Shown here piece by piece: positions 42,793-50,997 of a DNA stretch of 64,000 nt. The notes beneath the pieces were generated by a model. The model did no database searches, was not told the DNA's origin, and saw only the letters and a program-made list of their open reading frames with translations. Position numbers and translations under genes: made by a program. The first letter of the stretch is position 1. Each line of letters begins with the position of its first letter. The DNA is from CAIYRG01 sp964494505. GTDB lineage: Bacteria; Pseudomonadota; Alphaproteobacteria; Micropepsales; Micropepsaceae. Location: contig CAZBRO010000022.1 in NCBI GenBank assembly GCA_964494505.1, positions 1 through 64,000 of the forward strand, written 5' to 3'.

Positions 42793-43659
42793 ATGATTGT
42801 CACCCGCTTCGCGCCAAGTCCAACCGGATTTCTGCATCTGGGCCATGCCTATGCGGCTGAGTTCGCTTTCGATGCGGCGAAAGAAGCCAATGGGCGCTTT
42901 CTGTTGCGAATCGAGGACATCGACAGGACCCGCTGCCGCCCCGAATTCGAGCAGGCGATCCTAGAGGATCTCGGCTGGCTCGGGCTGACCTGGGAGGAGC
43001 CGGTCCGGCGCCAATCGGAGCACTTCCCCGACTACGCCGCAGCCCTGGAGCGGCTTCGGAGAAAGGGTCTCATCTATCCCTGTTTCTGCACCCGCAAAGA
43101 CATCGCCCAAGAGATCGCGCGCGCGGGCATTGCGCCAATGGCCGCCGAATTGTCCGGCGAGGGCCCACCCTATCCCGGCATCTGCCGGGACTTATCGGCG
43201 GAAGACAAAGCGGAGCGTCTCGCCGCAGGCCGGCCCTACGCGCTCCGCCTGGATTCGGGCAGGGCAATGGCGCTGGTTGGGCGGAAGATCTCATTCGAAG
43301 AACGGGGCCGGGGACCCAACGGCGAGACCGGCGCCCAACTCGCCCGCCCCGAGTTCCTTGGCGATATCGTGCTTGCCCGCAAGGAATGCCCCGCGAGCTA
43401 TCATCTGGCGGTCGTGGTGGACGACGCCCTTCAAGGCGTGACCCTCGTCACAAGAGGCCAGGACCTGTTCCCCGCAACCCATATCCAGCGGCTTTTGCAG
43501 GTCCTGCTTGATCTCCCGGAACCGGCCTATGCCCATCACCGGCTGATCCTGGATGAAGCGGGGCGGAAATTTTCCAAGCGAGACAAGAGCCCCACTCTCT
43601 CAAGCTTGCGTCAGGCAGGCCTCACGCCCCAGGCGGTCAAGGCCATGATTGGTCCTTAG
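42793..43659 (+). CDS. gluQ: Glutamyl-Q tRNA(Asp) synthetase
   Basis: A 288-aa truncated glutamyl-tRNA synthetase that loads glutamate on queuosine 34 of tRNA(Asp). HIGH-type motif in RFAPSPTGFLHLGHAYAAEF, zinc ligands YPCFCTRKD and YPGICRDLS, and the KMSKS-equivalent KFSKRDKS are visible. The anticodon-binding domain is absent, as expected. ATG 42793 has AGGGAAC upstream. Confidence 0.94.
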   Translation: MIVTRFAPSPTGFLHLGHAYAAEFAFDAAKEANGRFLLRIEDIDRTRCRPEFEQAILEDLGWLGLTWEEPVRRQSEHFPDYAAALERLRRKGLIYPCFCTRKDIAQEIARAGIAPMAAELSGEGPPYPGICRDLSAEDKAERLAAGRPYALRLDSGRAMALVGRKISFEERGRGPNGETGAQLARPEFLGDIVLARKECPASYHLAVVVDDALQGVTLVTRGQDLFPATHIQRLLQVLLDLPEPAYAHHRLILDEAGRKFSKRDKSPTLSSLRQAGLTPQAVKAMIGP

Positions 43660-43763
43660 ACATTTTGGGCGCGACCCAACCGGACCATTTGCAGAAGCAC
43701 GGTTAATTGCGGCATAAGCGCCTCTTCGGCCGAAACGGCCGCCAGCGCCCAAGGGAGGCATTC

Positions 43764-44051
43764 GTGATTGCAAAAGGTCAAACATTTACCGGTATTACCA
43801 TCTGCCTGGACGGCGGCACCTTCACCGACTGCCGCTTCGAGCGCTGCACCATCGTCATCTCCGGCCTGCTGCCGATCGCGCTGGAGAACCCGCGTTTCGT
43901 CGACTGCCAGTGGAGCTTCATCGGCCCAGCCTCGACGACCGTCTCCTTCATGGCGGCCATGTACCGGGCGGGCGCCAAGGAACTGATCGAAGCGACCTGC
44001 AACAGCATCATGGGCAAAGGCCCGAAGCCCGCCGCGCTTGGTGGCGCGTAG
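43764..44051 (+). CDS. Small pentapeptide-like protein of unknown function
   Basis: A 95-aa protein starting at GTG 43764, with AAGGGAGG 5 nt upstream, one of the strongest ribosome sites in the window. Short strands spaced by Cys/Phe positions (FTDCRFERCTIVIS, NPRFVDCQWSFIG) suggest one or two turns of a right-handed beta helix, and the rest is helical (VSFMAAMYRAGAKELIEATC). I do not recognise a family. A good terminator at 44064 supports an own transcript. Confidence 0.6.
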   Translation: MIAKGQTFTGITICLDGGTFTDCRFERCTIVISGLLPIALENPRFVDCQWSFIGPASTTVSFMAAMYRAGAKELIEATCNSIMGKGPKPAALGGA

Positions 44052-44063
44052 CAATCGTCGAGA

Positions 44064-44109
44064 GCCCGGTGCGGGAACGTAAGCCCCCCGCACCGGAGCG
44101 CTTTTCGGC
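44064..44109 (+). terminator. Terminator after the 95-aa gene
   Basis: 10-bp stem CCGGTGCGGG / CCCGCACCGG (44066-44096) with an 11-nt loop, followed by AGCGCTTTTC, 14 nt after the stop codon. Confidence 0.75.
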
Positions 44110-44205
44110 CTTTCCGATTCTTTCGCAAGCGTAATGGCGCGCGCCATCATTCTGCTGCAAGCTCACGTCAGAGAGCATGAGGCTTAATTTCGGGCGCGCG
44201 CGTTC

Positions 44206-45984
44206 ATGCCGCTTTTCAGGGTTTCACTTGCAGCCGGACTGGCAGCGCTTCTCGCCGCCATGCCCGTGCGCGCGGACACCGACGCCGATCTCGACAAGCT
44301 TCTCGCCACCTACCGACAGGCGGAAGGGAAACTCACGCCGCCCGAGCGCGACGAACGAGCGGCCGAACGCTATGACGAGGCGATCACCGCTGCCTACCTG
44401 AGCGCCCGCCGCCGCATCAACGAGGACACCAGCGCCAAGCTCGCCCTCATCGACCCCTCCGCGTTGCAGCCGCAGGACGAACTCTCCTACGAGATTTTCC
44501 GCTGGGAACTCGACGATGAAGCGCGCGAACTAAAGCCCGGTATCGCCGACCGCTTCCAATTGCTCGCGCTCAACCAATTCGACGGTGCCCAGATCACCTT
44601 TCCGCGCGAGATGCAGGCGCGTTCGGAATCGCCCTGGAATCGCCCTCAGGACTACGACGATTCCATCCGCCGTATCTTGCGCTTCACGCGCAGCCTCGAT
44701 GCGGCCATTGCCGAAATGCGCGAAGGCATCAAAGAGGGCGTGATGCAGCCGCGCGCCATCGTCCGGCGCATGATCGCGCAAGCCGCGATTTTCGCGAATG
44801 GCGATCCGGATATGAGCCTGTTCATGGCGCCGGTGGTTTCCATGCCGGCGCGCATCGAGGCGAGGGACCGCGCGCGCATCGACGGCGCCTATCGCGAGGC
44901 CGTGGAGGGCCAACTCATTCCCGCCTATCGGCGGCTCCTCGCCTTCCTCACCGACGAATATCTGCCGCGTGCGCGCGAACCGATCGGGCTTTCGGCTCTG
45001 CCGGGCGGCAGGGAGATGTATCTCTATCTGGTGAAGAGCGAGACCACGTCCGATCTTTCGCCCGATGCGATCCATGCGCTCGGACTTGCCGACCTCGCGC
45101 GCATCGAAGCGGAGATGCAAAAGGCCAAAACCGAGGCCCATTTTCCCGGTACACTCGCTCAGTTCCGGGCATTCCTGCAAAGCGATGCCCGCTTCAAGTT
45201 CAAGGACAAGGCGGCGATGCTTGCCGATTTCAACCGTGTCCGCGATACGGTCAACGCGCATCTCTCCGATCTTTTCGCCACCAAGCCGAAGGCCAATCTC
45301 ACCTTCCGCTTCTACGAATCCTATGTCGCGCCCGACCGGCCGGCGGCGGAATACCACCCGTCCTCGGCCGACGGCAGGCGGCCGGGCATGGTCTATCTCA
45401 ACGATTCCGATCTTGCCGACCGTCCCACCTACACCACCGAAGTGCTGGCGATGCACGAAGGTATTCCCGGCCATCATCTGCAGGTGGCCACCACCATGGA
45501 GAACAGCGCGCTGCCGCGCTTCCGCCGCTTCGGCGGGGAGACCGCCTATACGGAAGGCTGGGCGCTTTATGCGGAGACGCTGGGGCCGGAGCTTGGACTT
45601 TTTACCGACCCGTACCAGAAGTTCGGCGCGCTTTCCTTCGATGCCTGGCGTGCGAGCCGGCTCGTGGTGGATACCGGGATTCATTGGCTCGGCTGGACGC
45701 GCGAGCAATCGGTCGATTTCATGGTCGCGCATGCGGGGCTTTCCAAGAACGAGGCGGCCGAAGAGGTGGACCGCTACATCGCCATGCCGGCGCAGGCGCT
45801 TTCCTACAAGATCGGCGAGCGCGAGATTCTCGATTTGAAAGCACGCGCGCAAACCGCGCTCGGAGCAAGATTCGACATCCGGCGGTTCCACGAGGCTGTT
45901 CTGAAGGACGGCCCCATGCCGCTGCCGATCCTGGACGCCAAGGTCACGCGCTGGATCGCCGAGGAGAAAGCCAGAGAATCGTAA
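44206..45984 (+). CDS. Exported DUF885 family protein (putative metallopeptidase)
   Basis: A 592-aa protein with a signal peptide (about residues 1-22, ending MPVRAD). It shows the DUF885 signature: LAMHEGIPGHHLQVATTME with an HExxxGHH-like metal-binding pattern, FGGETAYTEGWALYAETLG supplying a downstream Glu, and VDTGIHWLGWTREQSVDFM. Fold comparisons for this family point to gluzincin-like peptidases, but few members have been tested. It probably acts in the periplasm. hisE follows after 47 nt. Confidence 0.88.
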   Translation: MPLFRVSLAAGLAALLAAMPVRADTDADLDKLLATYRQAEGKLTPPERDERAAERYDEAITAAYLSARRRINEDTSAKLALIDPSALQPQDELSYEIFRWELDDEARELKPGIADRFQLLALNQFDGAQITFPREMQARSESPWNRPQDYDDSIRRILRFTRSLDAAIAEMREGIKEGVMQPRAIVRRMIAQAAIFANGDPDMSLFMAPVVSMPARIEARDRARIDGAYREAVEGQLIPAYRRLLAFLTDEYLPRAREPIGLSALPGGREMYLYLVKSETTSDLSPDAIHALGLADLARIEAEMQKAKTEAHFPGTLAQFRAFLQSDARFKFKDKAAMLADFNRVRDTVNAHLSDLFATKPKANLTFRFYESYVAPDRPAAEYHPSSADGRRPGMVYLNDSDLADRPTYTTEVLAMHEGIPGHHLQVATTMENSALPRFRRFGGETAYTEGWALYAETLGPELGLFTDPYQKFGALSFDAWRASRLVVDTGIHWLGWTREQSVDFMVAHAGLSKNEAAEEVDRYIAMPAQALSYKIGEREILDLKARAQTALGARFDIRRFHEAVLKDGPMPLPILDAKVTRWIAEEKARES

Positions 45985-46031
45985 GAGGGGAATCGTTGCA
46001 CCGGCGCGCGCCAGGTTCCAAACTGCCGCAC

Positions 46032-46352
46032 ATGACAACGCATCCGATCGACCGATTGTTCGAGCGCGTGGTTTCGCGCAAAGGCGCGGACCCGAAGACG
46101 TCCTATACCGCGAAGCTTTTGGGCGAGGGCCGGCTCAAATGCGCAAAGAAGTTCGGCGAGGAAGCCGTGGAGGCTAGCCTGGCCGCGGTCGCGCAAGACA
46201 AAGCCGCGCTCGCGAACGAATCCGCCGACGTGCTCTATCATCTGGCCGTGCTGTGGGCCGCATGCGGGCTTTCGCCCGAAGAGGTTTACGCAATCCTCGG
46301 CGAACGCGAGGCCCAATCGGGCCTCGACGAGAAAGCATCCCGCAAGAGCTGA
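46032..46352 (+). CDS. hisE: Phosphoribosyl-ATP pyrophosphatase
   Basis: A 106-aa all-helical MazG-type hydrolase, step two of histidine synthesis. Metal-binding glutamates lie in AKKFGEEAVEASLAAV and the Asp in NESADVLYHLAVLWAA. It is a stand-alone HisE, as usual in alphaproteobacteria, but no other his gene is seen here, where hisE more often follows hisF. The start is taken from ATG 46032. Confidence 0.93.
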   Translation: MTTHPIDRLFERVVSRKGADPKTSYTAKLLGEGRLKCAKKFGEEAVEASLAAVAQDKAALANESADVLYHLAVLWAACGLSPEEVYAILGEREAQSGLDEKASRKS

Positions 46353-46364
46353 AGAACCGCCGTC

Positions 46365-46781
46365 CTAATGGGCGCCGGCTTCCCCACTCTCCTCAGACAG
46401 CGAGCGAACGAGATCCAAAATACGACGCCGCACTTTCATGTCCTTGATGCGCATGAAAGCAAGGCTCAGCTGCAGTCCTTCGCCGCTGGCAAGAAACTCC
46501 ATCACCGGAGGCGGTTCGTCGTCTTCGGCAAAGCCCATGACTTTCGAACTGTCGCTGACGTCCTCATAAAAGAAGCTGATCGGCACTCCGAGAATGCCCG
46601 CCACTTCAAAGAGCCGTCCCGCTCCAATGCGGTTTATCCCTTTCTCGTATTTTTGAACCTGCTGAAACGTCAGACCCAGCAATTCGCCGAGGCGTTCTTG
46701 ACTCATTCCGATCAGCATGCGGCGCAGGCGGACGCGGTGTCCGACATGGGCATCGACCGGATTGGCCTGTTTTTTCGGCAC
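46365..46781 (-). CDS. XRE-family helix-turn-helix regulator
   Basis: A 138-aa DNA-binding protein. An HTH_3 domain occupies about residues 12-66 (RVRLRRMLIGMSQERLGELL, TFQQVQKYEKGINRIGAGRL), then an acidic linker and a C-terminal helix (MKVRRRILDLVRSLSEE). This is the well-conserved alphaproteobacterial regulator found after lnt and near metK. I choose GTG 46781; alternatives further upstream are not ruled out. A 10-bp palindrome at 46806 lies 25 nt before the start and may be its own operator. metK, its frequent neighbour, is not here. Confidence 0.85.
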   Translation of the reverse strand: MPKKQANPVDAHVGHRVRLRRMLIGMSQERLGELLGLTFQQVQKYEKGINRIGAGRLFEVAGILGVPISFFYEDVSDSSKVMGFAEDDEPPPVMEFLASGEGLQLSLAFMRIKDMKVRRRILDLVRSLSEESGEAGAH

Positions 46782-46805
46782 CTTCCCAATGACCTTTCTA
46801 TTGCG

Positions 46806-46815
46806 TGTTGCAACA
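46806..46815. promoter_or_regulatory. Palindrome TGTTGCAACA upstream of HTH gene
   Basis: A perfect 10-bp palindrome 24 nt from the HTH start, in the 74-nt gap between lnt and the HTH gene; candidate autoregulatory operator. Confidence 0.3.
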
Positions 46816-46855
46816 ATGTGAGTGGGCCGAAGAAGAGCGTCCGTATGCGGACACG

Positions 46856-48451
46856 TCAAGTCTTTGAAAAGCTTAGAGGCCAAAGCGCCGCACCCGCGCA
46901 GGCGATGTAGAGCGCGAGCATCACGAGATTTCCATATCGCGCAAAGGGTGTGGCAGGAAGCGCTACAGGCAGGTCGCTGTCGATGACGCCGCGCAGTCCG
47001 AGATCGTATCTGGCCCGCACCTGCCCGTAAGCGTCGATCACGGCCGAAATGCCGCTGTTGGCGGCGCGTGCGATCGGCAATCCCTCTTCGATGGCGCGCA
47101 CCCGCGCAATCAAAAAATGCTGCATTGGCCCGGCATTTGGCCCGAACCACGAGTCGTCGGTCATGTTCACCAGCCACGATGGACGCGGCTCGCCGGTGAC
47201 GGCTTGCGGAAAGATGACTTCGTAGCAGATGAGCGGGCCCACAGGCGGCGCTCCGGGTACGGAGAAAGTCTCAGGTCCAGGGCCGGATGAAAACCCGGTG
47301 TTGGCGGCGATCTCGGTGAGACCGATGGAACGAAGCGTGTCCTCGAAAGGAAGATATTCCCCAAATGGAACCAGATGGAACTTGTCGTAGGTGCCGAGCA
47401 AATTTCCGTGAGGACCAAACATCGCGAAGGAGTTGTAGAAATGCGCGCTCGCCCCCTCGCCGTCGATTCGCACTTCACCCGTGAGCAGCACTTTCGAATC
47501 GCCCGTGAGTTGCGCGATGTCCTTGAGCGCTTCGGGAACCCGGGCGAGTGCAACCGACCTTATCGGGGGAATCGCGGCGGCCTCCGGCCAGATGATGTGC
47601 GTGGGCGCGATTTGCGAGGGCCGCTCGGAGAGATCGATCATGCGCCGCCAATTGCGCGTCATGAATTGCGCGACATATTTCTCCGGTTGTGGCGTGTCGG
47701 GCTGCACGATGCGCAAATGCACGCCCGGAACCGTGTCGTTTGGCGCCATCAGCAGCCGCGATTCGCCGTCTGCCCACAGCGCTATGAAGAACAGCGTCAT
47801 GCCGGCGGGCAGCCAGCGCGCCTGCACGTCCTTGCCGCGTGCAAGCGCGGCGAGCGAGGCGCCGAAAAGAAGCGTGAGCAGTGAGAGCCCGTAGGCTCCA
47901 AAGACCGACGCGCTTTGCAGCACCGCAAGCGAAGCGCCCCACCCGTAAGCCGGCAAATTCCACGGGAACCCCGTCAGAATGTGCCCCCGCAGCCATTCGA
48001 TGACGCCGAAGATCAGTGCGAAGAGGAAAATGCGCTGCACGCCCGGCCGCCACGACAGCATGCAAAGAAACGTGCCGGCGGCGAAAAAAAGTCCGACCCC
48101 GCCGGGCATCAAAACCGCAACGAAGGGAAGCTCCCAGGCATGCGCATCCGGATCGACCAGAAAAGCGTAGCCGATCCAATGCAATCCCACCAAAAAGAAA
48201 CCGAAGCCGTAAGCCCAGCCGATGCCGAAGGCTTGACGGAGGCGGCGCGGACTGGCGGAAGCTCCATCCAGCAGCAGGACCAGAGCGGCATACGACAACA
48301 GCAGCAGCGGAAACAGGCGAAAAGGCTCGAACGCAAGCGCTGCCAACGCCCCCAGAACCGCCGAAGAAAAAAGCCGGCGCAAGCCGCGCACGCGTTGCAG
48401 CTCCGAGGCGACACGGTCGGGAAAGGCAACGATCGCGGCGCGCAAGGTCAA
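46856..48451 (-). CDS. lnt: Apolipoprotein N-acyltransferase
   Basis: A 531-aa inner-membrane enzyme that adds the third acyl chain to lipoproteins. Several membrane helices fill residues about 25-215, then a periplasmic nitrilase-like domain carries the catalytic triad: Glu in IIWPEAAAIPPI, Lys in YDKFHLVPFGEYLPFE and Cys in GPLICYEVIFPQ. A last membrane helix ends the protein. The start is a TTG that overlaps the corC-like stop (TTGA), so it is likely translated by coupling. Confidence 0.94.
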   Translation of the reverse strand: MTLRAAIVAFPDRVASELQRVRGLRRLFSSAVLGALAALAFEPFRLFPLLLLSYAALVLLLDGASASPRRLRQAFGIGWAYGFGFFLVGLHWIGYAFLVDPDAHAWELPFVAVLMPGGVGLFFAAGTFLCMLSWRPGVQRIFLFALIFGVIEWLRGHILTGFPWNLPAYGWGASLAVLQSASVFGAYGLSLLTLLFGASLAALARGKDVQARWLPAGMTLFFIALWADGESRLLMAPNDTVPGVHLRIVQPDTPQPEKYVAQFMTRNWRRMIDLSERPSQIAPTHIIWPEAAAIPPIRSVALARVPEALKDIAQLTGDSKVLLTGEVRIDGEGASAHFYNSFAMFGPHGNLLGTYDKFHLVPFGEYLPFEDTLRSIGLTEIAANTGFSSGPGPETFSVPGAPPVGPLICYEVIFPQAVTGEPRPSWLVNMTDDSWFGPNAGPMQHFLIARVRAIEEGLPIARAANSGISAVIDAYGQVRARYDLGLRGVIDSDLPVALPATPFARYGNLVMLALYIACAGAALWPLSFSKT

Positions 48452-49431
48452 TGCGCCGGAACCGGCACGTTCGCCGCAAGTGCCCGGATGCGCAGGCGCT
48501 TGGCGCGGCGGGGATCGGCTTCCAACACTTCGAATTCCACGTCACGATAGGAGACAATTTCGCCCCTGACCGGGACGCGGCCCAAAGCGGCGGCCACCAC
48601 GCCGCCCAGCGTATCTACCTCTTCCTCGGTTTCCTCGTCGGTCAGATCGATGCCCGTACGGTCCTTGAAATCTTCGAGCGCCACGCGCGCATCCGCATCG
48701 AATGTGCCGTCGGGACGGACCACGATCTCGAGCTCTTCGTCCACATCGTGCTCGTCATCGATATCGCCGACGATCTCCTCGACCAGATCTTCGATCGAGA
48801 CGAGCCCGTCGGTGCCGCCATATTCGTCGACCACAAGCGCCAGATGGATGCGGGTCGCCTGCATCTTCATCAGGAGATCGAGCGCGGGCATCGCGGCCGG
48901 CACGAACAGGACCTCGCGCTTCAATTTGACGATGGGAGTCGGGGGCCAGCGCAATTGTCCGTCCGGTCCGGTTTCCACCAGCGCCACCACGTCCTTGATG
49001 TGCACCATGCCCAAAGGATCGTCCAAGGTCTCGCGATAGATCGGCAGGCGCGAATGCTGCGCCTCACGGAAAAGCGCAACCAATTCGGCCAGCGGCGTCT
49101 CGCATTCGACCGCGACGATATCGGCGCGCGGGACCATCACGTCGGAAACGTGGAGGTCGCCGAAGGTCAGCAGATTGCCGAGCATCATGCGCTCTTGCGA
49201 GGAGAGCTCCCGCGCTTCGCGCTCGCTTTCCTCGATCACTTCTTCGAGGCTCTCGCGCATGGCGGAATCCTTGCGCAGGCCCCTAAGGGCTTGGGCAAGT
49301 CGCGCGGCGAATTCGCTCAACAGCGGCCGCACCTCGCGCACTGGCGTGGCGCGAGCCTCGGCGGATTCGGTGGCGGCGGGGGGAGTGGCGCCCGAAGGCG
49401 CGGCGGGCTTCGGATCGGAATCGGCAGGCAT
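48448..49431 (-). CDS. CorC/HlyC-family CBS domain protein
   Basis: A 327-aa cytoplasmic protein with two CBS domains at about 90-210 (VMVPRADIVAVECETPLAEL; DPLGMVHIKDVVALVE; VVDEYGGTDGLVSIEDLVEE) and a C-terminal CorC_HlyC domain (GGVVAAALGRVPVRGEIVSY). Members are linked to magnesium/cobalt efflux and, through the ybeY-lnt neighbourhood, to envelope and ribosome upkeep. There is no DUF21 membrane domain. ATG 49431 lies 11 nt after the ybeY stop. Confidence 0.92.
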   Translation of the reverse strand: MPADSDPKPAAPSGATPPAATESAEARATPVREVRPLLSEFAARLAQALRGLRKDSAMRESLEEVIEESEREARELSSQERMMLGNLLTFGDLHVSDVMVPRADIVAVECETPLAELVALFREAQHSRLPIYRETLDDPLGMVHIKDVVALVETGPDGQLRWPPTPIVKLKREVLFVPAAMPALDLLMKMQATRIHLALVVDEYGGTDGLVSIEDLVEEIVGDIDDEHDVDEELEIVVRPDGTFDADARVALEDFKDRTGIDLTDEETEEEVDTLGGVVAAALGRVPVRGEIVSYRDVEFEVLEADPRRAKRLRIRALAANVPVPAH

Positions 49432-49441
49432 GGCGATGAGT

Positions 49442-49957
49442 TTAGGCTTTCTTCCGCGGCCGCGTATAGAGTCGCGGCGCATACGGATCGGCAATCTCCA
49501 GACGCTCCAGAAGTGCTGTTTCCAGCGTTTCCATGGCGCGCGCCTCGCCCGCGCTTTCATGGTCGTAGCCGAGAAGATGCAACGTTCCATGCAGCGCGAG
49601 ATGGGCGGCATGATGGGCGAAGTTCTTGCCTTGCTCGCGTGCTTCGCGCTTCACGACGCCATGGGCGAGCGCAATATCGCCAAGATAGGACGCATCGGCC
49701 GCCGGAAAGGCCAGCACATTGGTCGGCTTGTCCTTGCCCCGGAACGACCCGTTCAGCGCTCTCAGTTTCGCGTCATCGGTCAGAAGAAGGGTGACAGAGA
49801 GAGCGGCACCCTCTCCCCCTCTGGAGACGAGGGCCACGGGCGACGTCAGGGCCTGCTTCACCGCCCGGCGGATCAGGCGGAGTGCGGGCCCATCCTTGCG
49901 CCAGTTCGGGTCTTCAATCACGACCGAAATCACGGGTGCCTTGGGTGTGGCGCTCAT
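49442..49957 (-). CDS. ybeY: rRNA maturation endoribonuclease YbeY
   Basis: A 171-aa zinc protein needed for 16S rRNA 3'-end maturation and ribosome quality control. The three-His zinc site is in HLALHGTLHLLGYDHE, and GDIALAHGVVKREA precedes it. It overlaps phoH by 4 nt, the standard pairing. Confidence 0.95.
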   Translation of the reverse strand: MSATPKAPVISVVIEDPNWRKDGPALRLIRRAVKQALTSPVALVSRGGEGAALSVTLLLTDDAKLRALNGSFRGKDKPTNVLAFPAADASYLGDIALAHGVVKREAREQGKNFAHHAAHLALHGTLHLLGYDHESAGEARAMETLETALLERLEIADPYAPRLYTRPRKKA

Positions 49958-50997
49958 TCGTGGTTGCGCTTGGGGACGCGGCGCGCCTTCGCACCCGGGT
50001 CGTTCGCGTCATAGGCCGCGACGATGCGCGTCACCAAAGGATGGCGCACCACGTCAGCCGCCGTGAACCGCGCAAAGCCCACCCCATCCACACCTTCGAG
50101 ATAGCCCACCGCTTGTTCGAGCCCTTCGGGCCCGCCGGGGAGATCGCTTTGCGAGGGATCGCCGGTCACCACCATGCGTGATTCCTCGCCCAACCGCGTC
50201 AGGAACATCTTCATCTGCGCCGGCGTGCAGTTCTGCGCCTCGTCCAGGATCACGAAAGCACGCGACAGCGTGCGCCCGCGCATGAAGGCGAGCGGCGCCA
50301 CTTCGATGATGCCCGTTTCCATCAGTTTGGCGCAGCGATCGCCCAGCACCTCGAACAGCGCGTCATAAAGCGGACGCAAATAGGGATCGATCTTTTCTTT
50401 CAGGTCGCCGGGAAGGAAACCCAGCCGTTCGCCGGCTTCCAAAGCCGGGCGCGACAGGATCAGCCGCTCGACCCGGCGCTCGTGCAGGAGATGTGCGCCG
50501 AAAGCCGCCGCGAGATAAGTCTTGCCCGTGCCCGCGGGGCCCAGCCCGAACACCAGTTCGCACTTTCGCATCAGCTCTATGTAATAGGCTTGCGCAGCCG
50601 AACGCGCGCGGGTGAGCTTGCCCGCCGAGGTGCGGAGTGCGCCACCGGTTTCCCGATGCGGCAATTCGTGACGCGGGCCGGCAGCGAATCCGATCTCCGC
50701 ATCGACATCGCCGAGCGTCAATTCCTCGCCGGCCTCCAGCCGGCCATAGAGCGCGCGCAGGATGGCCGCGGCGTGCTCGCGCGCCTCGGGGTCGCCTTCC
50801 ACGGCGATGAGATTGCCGCGCTGATTGAGGCGGACGCCGAGCTTCTGCTCCAGGCGGACGAGATTGCGGCCATGGCTGCCGGTCAGAGCCGGAATCAGCG
50901 CGTTGCGCTTGAATTCGAGCGTCACCTGCTCATGCGTCTCGCCGTTGCCGCGCCGGGTCAAGGCGCGAGCACCGGTTCGGGTCCGTCCACTGAACAT
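49954..50997 (-). CDS. phoH: PhoH family ATPase
   Basis: A 347-aa protein with a KH-like N-terminal part (FKRNALIPALTGSHGRNLVR) and a PhoH ATPase core: Walker A VFGLGPAGTGKTYLAAA, Walker B FVILDEAQNCTPAQMKMFL and VVTGDPSQSDLPGG. Found between miaB and ybeY in most alphaproteobacteria, with a proposed role in RNA metabolism. Start is open: ATG 50997 overlaps miaB by 40 nt; a TTG at 50961 would overlap only its stop (TTGA). I list the ATG. Confidence 0.93.
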   Translation of the reverse strand: MFSGRTRTGARALTRRGNGETHEQVTLEFKRNALIPALTGSHGRNLVRLEQKLGVRLNQRGNLIAVEGDPEAREHAAAILRALYGRLEAGEELTLGDVDAEIGFAAGPRHELPHRETGGALRTSAGKLTRARSAAQAYYIELMRKCELVFGLGPAGTGKTYLAAAFGAHLLHERRVERLILSRPALEAGERLGFLPGDLKEKIDPYLRPLYDALFEVLGDRCAKLMETGIIEVAPLAFMRGRTLSRAFVILDEAQNCTPAQMKMFLTRLGEESRMVVTGDPSQSDLPGGPEGLEQAVGYLEGVDGVGFARFTAADVVRHPLVTRIVAAYDANDPGAKARRVPKRNHE

